From IMG/VR virus record IMGVR_UViG_3300050821_005250, positions 1 through 39,599 of that record: a DNA stretch of 39,599 nucleotides; one strand, written 5' to 3'. The notes under the pieces were generated by a model. It was given only the letters and a program-made list of their open reading frames with translations. It searched no databases and was not told where the DNA came from. A program made the position numbers and the translations under genes. This document shows, piece by piece, positions 12,452 to 21,211 of the stretch (its first letter is position 1; each line of letters opens with the position of its first letter). The DNA comes from a virus.

Positions 12452-14310
12452 GCGATCAGACTTTTATCCTCGACAAAAATCCCTCGGCCGCGCTCGGCCA
12501 GATCGTCCGCCTCGCGCGCTCCGAAGAGCTCGATCGCCAATTTGTCCAGCGCAAAGCCGTGCTCGATCAGGAAATCGCTGAGATGCGCAGCTCGCTGGAA
12601 AATCCACAAACGCCTCTGTCCTTCCCGGCGGAATGGCTGCTCGATATCTGGCAGGGCGGCGCGACCGACTCCGGGATCCGCGTCTCGGAAATGACCGTGC
12701 TGCAGGCCTCGACCGGCTTCGCTTGCGTGCAAATCCTGGCGAACACTCTCGCGGCGCTCGACTTCAACGTCTACGAGCGGTACCTCTCGAATAACAAGCG
12801 CGTCGGTAAACGCCTCGCCTTCGATCACGATCTTTTCGATCTGCTCGAGAACGAGCCCAACATCGAGATGACGGCCTTCCAGTTCCGAAAAACGCTCATG
12901 GTCCATGGGTGTGTGTGGGGCAATGCTTATGCCGAGATCGAGCGCAACGGCGCCGGCCAGGCGATCGCCCTATGGCCGCGCAACCCGGCGCGCTGCAAAC
13001 CGTACCGCACCAATAGCGGGCTCCTGGTCTTCAAAACTTCCGAAGGCCTGGACGACGTCACGATCCCCGGGATCGAGTCCAACACCGAAGGACCGCAGCG
13101 CACCATCTTCGCCGAGAACATGCTCCACGTCCCGGGCCTCTCGATCGATGCGCGGCTCGGCCTCTCGACGGCTTGGCTCTTGCGGCAAGTCTTCGGCCTG
13201 GCGCTCGCCGCGGAAAAATTCGGAGGCAAGCTCTTCGCCAACGGCGCGCGGCCTGGCGGGCTCCTGATACACCCGGGCAAACTCTCGGACAAAGCGCGCG
13301 CGACTCTCAAGCAATCCTGGAACGAGGCGCAAGGCGGCGAGAATGCTCATCGGCTCGCGGTCCTCGAGGAAGCGATCAAATACGAAAAGATCGCCTCAAC
13401 GGCCGAGGAAGCGCAATTCCTGCAGACGCGCGAGTATCAGCGAGTCGAGATCTGCTCCATCTTCGGCGTGCCTCCGCACATGATCGGCGATTCGGGAAAA
13501 TCGAATCGCGCGAACACCGAGCAGCTCGGCGCCGAGTTCCTAACCTACGGCCTCAACCCGCACATCAAGGCCTGGCAGCAAGAGGTAAACCGCAAGCTCT
13601 TCCCGAAGGTCGGCCGCTCGAGCGGAAAGTTTTTCCCGAAATTTGACACGCGGCCGCTGGTCATGCCGGACGCGGCCTCGCGGAAGGATTTTTATTCCGC
13701 CGGCAAGCAATGGGGGTTTCTGTGTACGGACGACATTCTCGAGCAAGAGCATCTCGAGCCGACCGATCAGCCGGGCAGCGACAAGTACTGGCAGCCGGTC
13801 AACATGGGAATTATGTCGGAGGAAGGCCCGACGGTGCCGGCGCGCACGCCGGATCCGGACGCGGCGATCCCCGCGGCCGGCGGAGCCGAGGACGATCCGA
13901 ACGCTCCGGCGCCGAAGAAGAAGCCGGCCGCGGATCCCGCTAAGAAGGTCGGCCGATCGCTCGCGCGGATCTATTCCCCCACGATTAACGACGCATTTAG
14001 GCGCATTGCAACGCGCTCGAAGCCTGGTCCGGACGCCTTTAGACACGTATTCCTGCCTGTCCTGGTTTCGATATCGGAGGCCGTCGACGAGCTCTCCGGA
14101 GGCGACGGAGCGGCCGCGGCGCCGAAATTCCTCGAGGATCTGGTCGAAGGGATCCGCGTCCGCAGCGTGAGCAAAGAAAACCAGGGAGTCGAGATCTCAA
14201 TCATCGTCGAGCGCGAGATCCCGCGAATCATTCGGGCGATAACGATCGAAGTCTTTCGCAGTCTCGCGACGATCCGAGCGAAAGAACAAACGGAGGACCT
14301 AGGCGCATGA
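12448..14310 (+). CDS. Portal protein, HK97 family
   Basis: 620 residues from GTG at 12448, coupled to terL. The family core is clear: GIRVSEMTVLQASTGFACVQ, LLENEPNIEMTAFQFRKTLM, the turn WGNAYAEIERNG, and FGVPPHMIGDSGKSNRANTE near the end of the portal fold. It forms the dodecameric channel at the capsid vertex. After about residue 460 there is an acidic/Ala-rich linker and an extra domain of some 130 residues (RIYSPTINDAFRRIATRS onward) not needed in the shortest family members. It overlaps the protease by 4 bp. Confidence 0.95.
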   Translation: MSDQTFILDKNPSAALGQIVRLARSEELDRQFVQRKAVLDQEIAEMRSSLENPQTPLSFPAEWLLDIWQGGATDSGIRVSEMTVLQASTGFACVQILANTLAALDFNVYERYLSNNKRVGKRLAFDHDLFDLLENEPNIEMTAFQFRKTLMVHGCVWGNAYAEIERNGAGQAIALWPRNPARCKPYRTNSGLLVFKTSEGLDDVTIPGIESNTEGPQRTIFAENMLHVPGLSIDARLGLSTAWLLRQVFGLALAAEKFGGKLFANGARPGGLLIHPGKLSDKARATLKQSWNEAQGGENAHRLAVLEEAIKYEKIASTAEEAQFLQTREYQRVEICSIFGVPPHMIGDSGKSNRANTEQLGAEFLTYGLNPHIKAWQQEVNRKLFPKVGRSSGKFFPKFDTRPLVMPDAASRKDFYSAGKQWGFLCTDDILEQEHLEPTDQPGSDKYWQPVNMGIMSEEGPTVPARTPDPDAAIPAAGGAEDDPNAPAPKKKPAADPAKKVGRSLARIYSPTINDAFRRIATRSKPGPDAFRHVFLPVLVSISEAVDELSGGDGAAAAPKFLEDLVEGIRVRSVSKENQGVEISIIVEREIPRIIRAITIEVFRSLATIRAKEQTEDLGA

Positions 14311-15203
14311 AACGCGAATTGAGAATTTACAAGGGCTCGGAAATCCGCGCGAAAAAAGCGGAGAACCAAATCGAGGGACACGCGGCCGTTTTTAACGATC
14401 TCTCGCAAGACCTCGGCGGTTTTTTTGAACGCTGCATGCCGGGCGCTTTTACCGACGACCTCAAAACGAATCCGGACGTGCGCGCTCTATTCAATCACGA
14501 TCCGAATATCGTTCTCGGCCGCACGACGTCCAGGACGCTCCGCCTCTCGGAAGATGCGAAGGGCCTGGCCTACGTCGTCGACATGCCGGACACGCAACAA
14601 GCGCGGGATCTCACGACCTCGATCGACCGCGGTGATATCTCGCAATGTTCCTTCGGCTTTTACGTCACCTCGCAGAAATGGAGCGAGGAGCCGGATCCGA
14701 CCGACACGACGGGCAAGGGTACGCGCCTGATCCGCGAGCTCCACAAGGTCTCGGTGTTTGACGTCTCCCCGGTCACCTATCCGGCCTATACCGGCACCGA
14801 CGTCGACACCAGGAGACTTTTCCCGGACGGAATTCCCGGCGAGGTCCGCGCGCACGTCCCGGGCCTCAATCGCCGGCATGCATCGCGCGACGGAAAGACG
14901 GCGGCCGAGCTCGAGATCGAGCGGCGGGCCGCGGCCGATGAGTGCGCATGCAACTGCGCGAGCTGCGCGGCCGACGATTGCGCGAATTGCACCATGGGCG
15001 ACGACTGCACGGATCCCGATTGCGAGCACGACGACGAGTCGGCCGACCGCTCTTTGCGTGCGCAGAAGCGCGCGGCGGCGAAAGCGGCAAAGCTCGCGGC
15101 GGCCGCAACCGAAACCAAGCCGGCGCCGGCGACAGTAACCGCGATCGACGACGGACTCGAGAAGCAAAGGATGCGAGCCAGACTCGCCGCGCACCAGGAC
15201 TAA
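14307..15203 (+). CDS. Prohead protease, HK97 type, with Cys-rich tail
   Basis: 298 residues. The Ser-protease triad of the HK97/U35 family is visible: H64 (ALFNHDPN), S115 (SQCSFGFYV) and E144 (RELHKVSVFDVSPVTYPAY). It trims scaffold and capsid during maturation. Beyond residue 200 is an unusual segment with eight Cys in 27 residues (213, 215, 217, 220, 225, 228, 234, 239, then EH), followed by an Ala/Lys-rich tail; this looks like a metal-binding or disulfide knot. It is coupled to the portal gene by ATGA. The 144-bp gap to the capsid gene shows no gene. Confidence 0.95.
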   Translation: MKRELRIYKGSEIRAKKAENQIEGHAAVFNDLSQDLGGFFERCMPGAFTDDLKTNPDVRALFNHDPNIVLGRTTSRTLRLSEDAKGLAYVVDMPDTQQARDLTTSIDRGDISQCSFGFYVTSQKWSEEPDPTDTTGKGTRLIRELHKVSVFDVSPVTYPAYTGTDVDTRRLFPDGIPGEVRAHVPGLNRRHASRDGKTAAELEIERRAAADECACNCASCAADDCANCTMGDDCTDPDCEHDDESADRSLRAQKRAAAKAAKLAAAATETKPAPATVTAIDDGLEKQRMRARLAAHQD

Positions 15204-15347
15204 ACGATTTTGCTCTCGGGGTCTCGCCGGATGCGGCTCGACGTGAAAGTCGAAGAGATCGCCGGGAGGAGCGCAGCTCTCCGCGGAGCGGAGCAAGCCA
15301 GCGACACGCACTAGAAGCAAAATTTTGATTGTGAGGAAAACAGAAAA

Positions 15348-16718
15348 ATGAGTATCGCAAAAGCTCTCGAGCTCCGCAAACAGCGGGCCAAACTCGTTAC
15401 AGACGCACAAGCACTCATCGCGAAAGAGGGAGTTAGCGCAGAGGACCGCACTAACTTCGACAAAATGATGGCCGACGCCGACTTGCTCAAAGCCGACATC
15501 GATCGCAACGAACGGAGCGCAGCTCTCGCGGCGGAGCTCACCACGACCGCGGCGCAAGTTCGCGCCGAGGATCCGATCGTCGGCGCCGAAGAAGACGCCA
15601 AAAAAGTCAAAGCGGCCATCGTCGAATACCGCACGGCAGTACGACGCGCGAAAGGTCCCGATCCTCTCGCGCTGATGAAGCCGGAAAATCGCTCGATCGC
15701 CGAAGGGCTGCAGGGCCGTTTCTTCGACGCGATGAAAGAGTATCTCCGCACCAAGGACGCGCATAACCTCTCGGCCGAAACGCGCGCGGTCCTCAGCGGG
15801 CAGCTCCCCGAATTCCGCGACATGGGAGTCGGTACGGGCGCGCTCGGCGGATACCTCGTCCCGCAAGGCTTCGTCTACGACGTCGAAAACGCGATGAAGT
15901 ACTTCGGCGACATGCTCGGTACGTCGACGATCATGGACACCGCAACCGGCAACCTCATGCCCTACCCGACCGACAACGACACGTCCAACAAGGGCGAGCT
16001 CGTCGGAGAAGGGGTGCAAGTCAGCGATCAGGACGTAGCCATCGGGCAGATCACTTTCAACGCCTGGAAGTTCTCGACCAAGATGGTCAAGCTCTCGATC
16101 GAATTGCTGCAGGACTCGGCTTTCGACCTCGAGACTTTCCTCAAGAACAAATTTGCCGAGCGGCTCGGTCGTGCTCTGAATACTTACTTCACGACCGGGA
16201 CCGGCACGTCGCAACCGATGGGAGTTTTGACCGCGGCGACCGCGGGAGTCGTCGCCCTTGGATCTTCGGCTAACACCGGCGGAGCCGAAACCGGCGGAAG
16301 CTCGGTCGGCACCAAGGACTTCACGGCGCTCGAGCACTCCGTCGACAAGGCCTACCGTCAAGGCGCCATCTACGTGATGCACGACACGACGGAGCAGGCG
16401 GTCAAGGAAGTTCTCGACAAGTACGGCCGTCCGATATGGCAGGCCGGGCTCGCCGTCAACGCTCCGGACACGATCAACGGGTATCCGCTCAGCATTAACA
16501 ACGACATGCCCGTTATCGCGCTGAACGCGCAGACCATCCTCTTCGGCCAACTCAAAAAGTACACCATCCGTCGCGTGAAAGAGCTTGCGATCGTCAAGCT
16601 CTCGGAACGCTACGCGGATTACGGGCAGGTCGCCTTCCTCGGGTTCGCTCGTTACGACGGGCAGCTCATGGATGCGGGGACGCACCCGGTCAAGTACCTG
16701 GCGCAAGCCGCGGCGTAA
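15348..16718 (+). CDS. Major capsid protein, HK97 fold
   Basis: 456 residues. The first 110-140 residues are helical and charged (KALELRKQRAKLVTDAQALI ...), the scaffolding delta domain that the upstream protease should remove. The mature part starts near RDMGVGTGALGGYLVPQGF, with the family segments FGDMLGTSTIMDTATGNLMP, FSTKMVKLSIELLQDSAFDL and, near the end, FGQLKKYTIRRVKELAI. The ATG follows GAGGAAAACAGAAAA. The strong 11-bp hairpin at 16741 follows. Confidence 0.96.
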   Translation: MSIAKALELRKQRAKLVTDAQALIAKEGVSAEDRTNFDKMMADADLLKADIDRNERSAALAAELTTTAAQVRAEDPIVGAEEDAKKVKAAIVEYRTAVRRAKGPDPLALMKPENRSIAEGLQGRFFDAMKEYLRTKDAHNLSAETRAVLSGQLPEFRDMGVGTGALGGYLVPQGFVYDVENAMKYFGDMLGTSTIMDTATGNLMPYPTDNDTSNKGELVGEGVQVSDQDVAIGQITFNAWKFSTKMVKLSIELLQDSAFDLETFLKNKFAERLGRALNTYFTTGTGTSQPMGVLTAATAGVVALGSSANTGGAETGGSSVGTKDFTALEHSVDKAYRQGAIYVMHDTTEQAVKEVLDKYGRPIWQAGLAVNAPDTINGYPLSINNDMPVIALNAQTILFGQLKKYTIRRVKELAIVKLSERYADYGQVAFLGFARYDGQLMDAGTHPVKYLAQAAA

Positions 16719-16740
16719 TTGGCTTGGGCAGGGTAATAGG

Positions 16741-16767
16741 GAGCGGCGATCCCCTAGATCGCCGCTC
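16741..16767 (+). terminator. Perfect hairpin after the capsid gene
   Basis: GAGCGGCGATC (16741-16751) pairs perfectly with GATCGCCGCTC (16757-16767) around a 5-base loop, 22 bp past the capsid stop. No T-run follows, so it may be a partial terminator, or an RNA-end stabiliser that helps raise capsid mRNA over the downstream genes. Confidence 0.5.
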
Positions 16768-16799
16768 TCGCATTCTCAAATTTTCGGGAGGTTCGGACA

Positions 16800-17075
16800 A
16801 TGCCAGGACTGGTTTCGATCATGCTTCGAGGTTCCAAGAAAATTATTAAAGTCGTCCCCATGGTCGCGCGCGCGCGCGTCGCCGGCGGAACGGCCGACTA
16901 TGTGAACGATGCGACCGGCGAAATTATCGATCCGAAAACGGCCGCAGGTGAAACGAATACGGCCGCGATCGAGACGGAACCGGCCAAACCGGAGACGGCC
17001 GCGCTCGCGCCAGGCGGCGAGACGGCGACCAGCTCCGCGCAGAATCCGCCGAAAAAGTCCAAGCACGGAAGGTAA
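16800..17075 (+). CDS. Hypothetical small head-region protein
   Basis: 91 residues, with GGGAGG before the ATG. The N-terminal half is beta-like and basic (GSKKIIKVVPMVARARVAGG, ADYVNDATGEIID). The C-terminal half is Ala/Glu/Thr/Pro-rich, low complexity, ending in Lys residues. It lies between capsid and connector, a usual place for small head-completion or structural proteins, but no family was recognised. Confidence 0.62.
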   Translation: MPGLVSIMLRGSKKIIKVVPMVARARVAGGTADYVNDATGEIIDPKTAAGETNTAAIETEPAKPETAALAPGGETATSSAQNPPKKSKHGR

Positions 17076-17081
17076 CCGAAG

Positions 17082-17978
17082 ATGACGGCAAGCCTACAAG
17101 TCGAGATCGCGCCGGCACTCGAGCCGGTATCGCTCACGCTCACGAAGAAGCATCTCCGCGTCACGACTTGCGAGGACGATGATCTTATCGGCGTTTACAT
17201 CATGGCCGCGCGCGAGCTCGCCGAGGTCTATACGAGCCGATCGTTCATCACCAAGGGCTACCGCCAGGACTTCGACTCGTTTCCGTACTTTATCGACGCG
17301 GCGCAAACGACGCAGGCCTATCCGCCGAGCTATGCCTCGCTTCCACGCTACGCGACGACGCAATGGAATTACTCGCAGATGATCAAGCTCTACGTCTCGC
17401 CGCTTATCGCCGTCTCCAGGATCGAGTACCTCACGCCGGCGGGCGAATGGCTCGAGCTCTTGCCGGCGCTTTTCCCCTGGTTCCCGGAGGAGGAGTACGT
17501 CGTCGGCGACCAGATCCAGGATGTGAACGGCAACACGCAAACGGTGACGGCGGCGACGCCGGACTCCGAGGACGGAACGAGCTCGAGCGGGACGTCGACT
17601 CCGGCCTGGTCGGCGACCGAAGGGCAGACGACGCAGGACGACGCTCTCGTCTGGACTTGCGGACCTCCGGCGCCGGCGGGCGACTTCCTGGTCGACGCCG
17701 ACTCCGAGCCTCCGCGGCTGTTTCCTAACCCGGGTCAAACCTGGCCGGCCGTTCAATACGCACCGCACGCCGTCCGCATTCACTTTACCGCCGGCTACGG
17801 GAACACGCCGGCGTCGCCGATCCCCGGGACCGTCAAGGTCGCGGTCCTGATGTCCGTCGCCAATTTTTACGAGAATCGCGAGAACGTCACGGCCGCGGAC
17901 ATGAAGGTTATTCCGAATCACTTCGAGGATCTGCTCTGGTCGATCCGCGTGATCGATCTCGCGCCGACGCCAGGCTAG
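17082..17978 (+). CDS. Head-tail connector (HK97 gp6-like) with inserted beta domain
   Basis: 298 residues, longer than the usual 100-200. The N-terminal SLTLTKKHLRVTTCEDDDLI and YIMAARELAEVYTSRSFITK and the C-terminal VKVAVLMSVANFYENRENVT are standard gp6-like connector segments, which form a ring below the portal. Between them, residues about 131-194 (roughly 17472-17664) hold an extra domain with Y..GD.I.D.NGN.QTVTAA ... P.W ... TT.DD..VWT, the same pattern as an insertion in the tail-tip protein at about 27549-27727. Confidence 0.87.
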   Translation: MTASLQVEIAPALEPVSLTLTKKHLRVTTCEDDDLIGVYIMAARELAEVYTSRSFITKGYRQDFDSFPYFIDAAQTTQAYPPSYASLPRYATTQWNYSQMIKLYVSPLIAVSRIEYLTPAGEWLELLPALFPWFPEEEYVVGDQIQDVNGNTQTVTAATPDSEDGTSSSGTSTPAWSATEGQTTQDDALVWTCGPPAPAGDFLVDADSEPPRLFPNPGQTWPAVQYAPHAVRIHFTAGYGNTPASPIPGTVKVAVLMSVANFYENRENVTAADMKVIPNHFEDLLWSIRVIDLAPTPG

Positions 17979-18053
17979 CGGACATTGCTGCTCGGAATTT
18001 TACGGGCCGCGAAAAATTTAACAGACGTCAACTTTCGAACGAGGAGAAACAAA

Positions 18054-18419
18054 ATGCCCTTTACCCTAATCGCACCGCAGACACCGAAAGGACCGTACAT
18101 CGCAGCTCCGGCGGCGCTCGCACTCGCGATCACGCTCGCGGCCATGGATGCCGCGAACGGCAACGAGTTCGCGCTTACCGGTCACGAGGTTTTGATTATT
18201 CAAAACCCGGACACCGCGGCGCACACCATCACGCTCAACTCGAGCCCGGATTCTCGCGATCGCTCGCAGGACATCACGGCCTACAACATTCCGGCCGGCG
18301 GCTTTATGGCCTTCTCGTATCTCTCGGGCACCGAGGGATGGGAGCAGACCGACGGGACCGCGCACGTCACGCCGTCGAGCGCGCTACTGCTCGCGGCCGT
18401 GCTCTACGTCCAGAGGTAA
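18054..18419 (+). CDS. Small beta-sandwich virion protein (decoration candidate)
   Basis: 121 residues from ATG at 18054, with GAGGAGA before it; the frame is open to 17985 but without support. The pattern GHEVLIIQNPDTAAHTITL, ITAYNIPAGGFMAFSYL and GTEGWEQTDG reads as a single beta sandwich found in many phage genomes between connector and neck genes. It resembles the 20231-20614 protein in plan (exchange of alternating strands with T/N-rich turns). Capsid or tail decoration is the best guess. Confidence 0.62.
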   Translation: MPFTLIAPQTPKGPYIAAPAALALAITLAAMDAANGNEFALTGHEVLIIQNPDTAAHTITLNSSPDSRDRSQDITAYNIPAGGFMAFSYLSGTEGWEQTDGTAHVTPSSALLLAAVLYVQR

Positions 18420-18430
18420 CCAGAGGGGAA

Positions 18431-18808
18431 ATGCAGGCGCCTCCGAATATGAGAATTCCGGCGGGAAGACTCCGGCACCGAATCAAGGTGATGGATCTAA
18501 CCCTGCGGCAAGACTCGTCCGGAGGCGTCGATCCCTCGCTTGCGACGCTGTTCCTTGAGACATGGGCCGCGGTCGACACGCTCACCGGCCGGCAACTCTA
18601 TGCCGCGCAGCAAGAGGTGAGCGAAGTCACGCACAAGATTACGATGCGCTGGGCTCCGGGGATCCGCTCGCGCCAGGTTATTTTTTTCGACGATCGCTAT
18701 TTCGACATTCAGGCCGTACAGGATCCGGACGGCAAAAGAAAAATGCTCGAGCTCCTGTGCATCGAGAGAAACGACTCGCGGAACATTCAAGGCGGAGGGG
18801 CCGAGTAA
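18431..18808 (+). CDS. Head closure protein (SPP1 gp16-like head-tail adaptor)
   Basis: 125 residues from ATG at 18431 (18449 is an alternative). RIPAGRLRHRIKVMDLT, ETWAAVDTLTGRQLYAAQQE, then THKITMRWAPGIRSRQVIFF and YFDIQAVQDPDGKRKMLELL follow the phage head-tail joining/closure family from end to end. It closes the DNA exit channel after packaging. Its stop meets the next ATG. Confidence 0.9.
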   Translation: MQAPPNMRIPAGRLRHRIKVMDLTLRQDSSGGVDPSLATLFLETWAAVDTLTGRQLYAAQQEVSEVTHKITMRWAPGIRSRQVIFFDDRYFDIQAVQDPDGKRKMLELLCIERNDSRNIQGGGAE

Positions 18809-19279
18809 ATGCCCGACGGAGTCTCAGTCACGGTCAAGGGCGCGGCCGAGCTCGAGGACGCGCTCGCGCGCCTGCCGCTTATCGCCGCGAAAGCGATCGT
18901 CAAGGTCGCGCTCGTCGCGGCCGGGAAGATATTTCTCGACGAAATGAAGGCGCGCGTCCGTCGCGGCTTCCACGTCTTCAAAAGTGGCCAGGGGAAATAC
19001 AAAGGCCAGCGGCTCAAGGGCCGCACGCGCGAGTACGGCGTCCTCTCGCGGGCCATGGGGGAGACGGTCGTCGTCGCCTCTGACGGCCTGGGCGGGATCG
19101 TCAAAGTGGGGCCGCGCAAAAAAGCATTCTGGGCCTTGTTCCTGGAATTCGGGACCGCCAGGTCGCCGGCTTTCCCGTTTATTCGGCCGGCTTTCGAAAC
19201 GAAAAAGCAGGCCGTGCTCGAAAAGTTTATCGACACCTGCAGGGAAGAGCTCAACAAGGCGGGACTCAAAGTCCAATGA
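18809..19279 (+). CDS. Neck / tail-completion protein, HK97 gp10-like
   Basis: 156 residues. VTVKGAAELEDALARLP, the long helix AKAIVKVALVAAGKIFLDEM, and the late block ALFLEFGTARSPAFPFIRPA are the classic HK97 gp10 family signature (FGT ... P.PF.RPA). It joins tail and head assemblies. It overlaps the next gene by 4 bp. Confidence 0.93.
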   Translation: MPDGVSVTVKGAAELEDALARLPLIAAKAIVKVALVAAGKIFLDEMKARVRRGFHVFKSGQGKYKGQRLKGRTREYGVLSRAMGETVVVASDGLGGIVKVGPRKKAFWALFLEFGTARSPAFPFIRPAFETKKQAVLEKFIDTCREELNKAGLKVQ

Positions 19280-19701
19280 TAAGCGACGGACTCTACTCGA
19301 AAGCGGCCGCGGGCCCGGGGATCCTGGCGATCCTCGGCTCGCCGGCGACGCGCAGCGATAAAAGTACGGGAATTTTCGCGACGCTTGCGCCTCCCGGCGC
19401 GATCGGTCCGTATACCGTCCTGTCCGACGTCGGCGGATCCGGGACGCCGTCGCTCGCCGGCGCGAACAGTTTCGGATCCGCGCGCTGGCAATTTTCCTGC
19501 TATGCGGCGACCTACAAGGCGGCGAAGCAGCTCGCGCGCGCGGTCCGCATGGAGTTCGAAGGATGGCAGGGAACGCTCGCCGACGGCACCGAGGTCGATT
19601 CCATGGTCTATCTCGGCGAGCTCGACAGCTTCGAAGACGCACCGGCTTTGTTTCATGTTCCGCTCGATCTCGAGATCTGGTTTCGAGACGTCGGAGCGTA
19701 A
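19276..19701 (+). CDS. Tail terminator protein, DUF3168-like
   Basis: 141 residues. GLYSKAAAGPGILAILG at the start, then RWQFSCYAATYKAAKQLARA and the C-terminal FHVPLDLEIWFRD, match the DUF3168/gpU-like family that caps the tail tube. The central AGTFGS-like loop and SMVYLGELDSFED are consistent. The order gp10-like, DUF3168, tube is conserved in siphoviruses. ATGA overlap with the previous gene. Confidence 0.87.
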   Translation: MISDGLYSKAAAGPGILAILGSPATRSDKSTGIFATLAPPGAIGPYTVLSDVGGSGTPSLAGANSFGSARWQFSCYAATYKAAKQLARAVRMEFEGWQGTLADGTEVDSMVYLGELDSFEDAPALFHVPLDLEIWFRDVGA

Positions 19702-19744
19702 AAGAGTTTTCACGGCGGCGGCGCCAAATTAGGGAGATCAACTT

Positions 19745-20164
19745 ATGACTTACACAGGATCGAAGGCCTTTGCAGGACAGGGAGCGCAGTTACAGCTCGC
19801 TGGCACGACCGTCGCCGAGATCACCAAGATCCAGAGGTCCGGATCGAAGATGGACATCGTCGACGTAACCAACATGGATTCGATCGGCGCGTACCGCGAG
19901 AAGCTCCCGACCTTGCTCGACGCCGGGGACATCTCGTTCGACGCGCTGTACATCCCCGGCGATCCGACACAGCAAGCTCTGCAGGGGCAGTTCGACAATC
20001 GCACGCTCTCGGCCTGGTCGATCGTACTGCCGAATACTCTCGGGACGTGGACGTTCAACGCCTATCTCACGACATGCGACTTCGACCTCTCGGTCGACAA
20101 GGCCTCGACTCTCTCCGGAAAGCTCGCGATTACCGGGAAGCCGGTCTTCACGCCGGGAGTGTAA
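19745..20164 (+). CDS. Major tail tube protein
   Basis: 139 residues, the usual size. FAGQGAQLQLAGTTVAEITK, SGSKMDIVDVTNMDSIGAYR, LLDAGDISFDALYIPGDPTQ and TFNAYLTTCDFDLSVDKAST are typical of the phage tail-tube fold (two stacked beta sheets with a connecting helix). It polymerises along the tape measure. GGGAG lies upstream. Confidence 0.93.
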   Translation: MTYTGSKAFAGQGAQLQLAGTTVAEITKIQRSGSKMDIVDVTNMDSIGAYREKLPTLLDAGDISFDALYIPGDPTQQALQGQFDNRTLSAWSIVLPNTLGTWTFNAYLTTCDFDLSVDKASTLSGKLAITGKPVFTPGV

Positions 20165-20230
20165 TCCAGATTTTGCACGACGGAGACGGGCCTAGGCCTG
20201 CTCCGAAATTCTCTCGAGGAGCAACAGAAA

Positions 20231-20614
20231 ATGACTCAGACCATCAATTCCAATGCGGTAGTCCCGGCGACGTCGCCGGATAACGACTCCGCAATCGGCA
20301 TAGCTCTTAACGCGAAATCGCAGACCGAGATCGACACGGCGGCCGGCGCGATCGCCATCAAGTCCGGGACCGTCATGCTCACCGGCGCAGTCGCGCAAGC
20401 CATGACGCTCGCCGCTCCGATCGCGGGGACGGACGACTTCAAAACGGTAAGAATCTATTCGAACGGCGCTTATGCGCACACGGTCACGACGCCGGCGCTC
20501 GGATTAAACGGCGTGCATCACATCGCGACCTTTGCCGCGGCCGGCGATCACATCGAGCTCACGGCCTACCAGGGAACATGGCTGGTCGGCGAAAACAGCA
20601 CGACGATCAGCTAG
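20231..20614 (+). CDS. Hypothetical virion protein near tail tube
   Basis: 127 residues, with GAGGAG before the ATG. Mostly beta (GAIAIKSGTVMLTGAVAQAM, KTVRIYSNGAYAHTVTTP, HIELTAYQGTWLVGENSTT), ending in a TWLVG strand like phage fibre- or decoration-type sandwiches. It lies between tube and chaperone genes. It could decorate the tail or capsid. No family assigned. Confidence 0.6.
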   Translation: MTQTINSNAVVPATSPDNDSAIGIALNAKSQTEIDTAAGAIAIKSGTVMLTGAVAQAMTLAAPIAGTDDFKTVRIYSNGAYAHTVTTPALGLNGVHHIATFAAAGDHIELTAYQGTWLVGENSTTIS

Positions 20615-20627
20615 GACACACCGGGGA

Positions 20628-20664
20628 GCGGTACTCGTAAGTACGCCGTACTTGCGGGTACCGC
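20628..20664 (+). promoter_or_regulatory. 17-bp RNA hairpin before the tail chaperone gene
   Basis: GCGGTACTCGTAAGTAC (20628-20644) pairs with GTACTTGCGGGTACCGC (20648-20664) over all 17 positions if two G-U pairs are allowed, with loop GCC. It begins 14 bp past the previous stop and ends 17 bp before the ATG at 20682. No T-run follows, so terminator action is unlikely; an mRNA-processing or translation-tuning element is more plausible. Confidence 0.7.
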
Positions 20665-20681
20665 CTCGGCAAAGGACAGCC

Positions 20682-21176
20682 ATGCCTAAAGAGAGAAGTC
20701 TCTTGCGGAGGCGCATCGCGCCTTCGACTCCGCTCTCGCTCGAGCTCGTCGACGATAGCGGCGACAAGTTCACGAAAAATTTTCGGCTTTCGCTCGACTA
20801 TAACGCGGCCAGTTATATCGAGCTCAAGTCCGGCCTCGGTTTCCTGGACGGCGAGATCTGGGGACGGCTAAACGCGACGACGATCTCGATCATGCTGTAC
20901 GCGGCCATTCTCGCGAACCATCCCGAATACTGGACCGTCGATCGCGAGGACCGTCCGACTGACGACGGCCTCGAGGTCATCCGCTCCTACATGGACATGG
21001 AGAACACCGAGAAAATCACCAAGGCGCTAAACGATGCTTACGTCGCGAGCTTGCCTCCGGACAAAAAAGAGCGAGCTCTCAAGGCGCAAGCCGAGGCCGA
21101 GGCGAGAGCCGAAAACCCTACCAAGCCGGCCGCGACGCCGTCGCCTCAGCCGACAGCGATCGGGGCGGGCGGCTAA
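20682..21176 (+). CDS. Tail assembly chaperone (G-like)
   Basis: 164 residues from ATG at 20682. Residues 15-60 (LSLELVDDSGDKFTKNFRLS, DYNAASYIELKSGLGFL) and the helical middle match the small chaperone coded before the tape measure in GTA-like and siphoviral tails. The C-terminal 40 residues are Ala/Glu/Pro-rich and disordered. The next reading frame lies in the -1 frame and is open well upstream of this stop, as in lambda G/GT. Confidence 0.75.
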   Translation: MPKERSLLRRRIAPSTPLSLELVDDSGDKFTKNFRLSLDYNAASYIELKSGLGFLDGEIWGRLNATTISIMLYAAILANHPEYWTVDREDRPTDDGLEVIRSYMDMENTEKITKALNDAYVASLPPDKKERALKAQAEAEARAENPTKPAATPSPQPTAIGAGG

Positions 21177-21211
21177 CCTGGCCGCAGATCTACGCCATCG
21201 GCCGGTATGAC

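Noticed and set aside
14487-16706. 739-codon minus-strand ORF opposite protease and capsid
   Set aside because: Arg/Asp/Val-rich shadow of GC-rich genes on the other strand; the plus-strand genes are certain.
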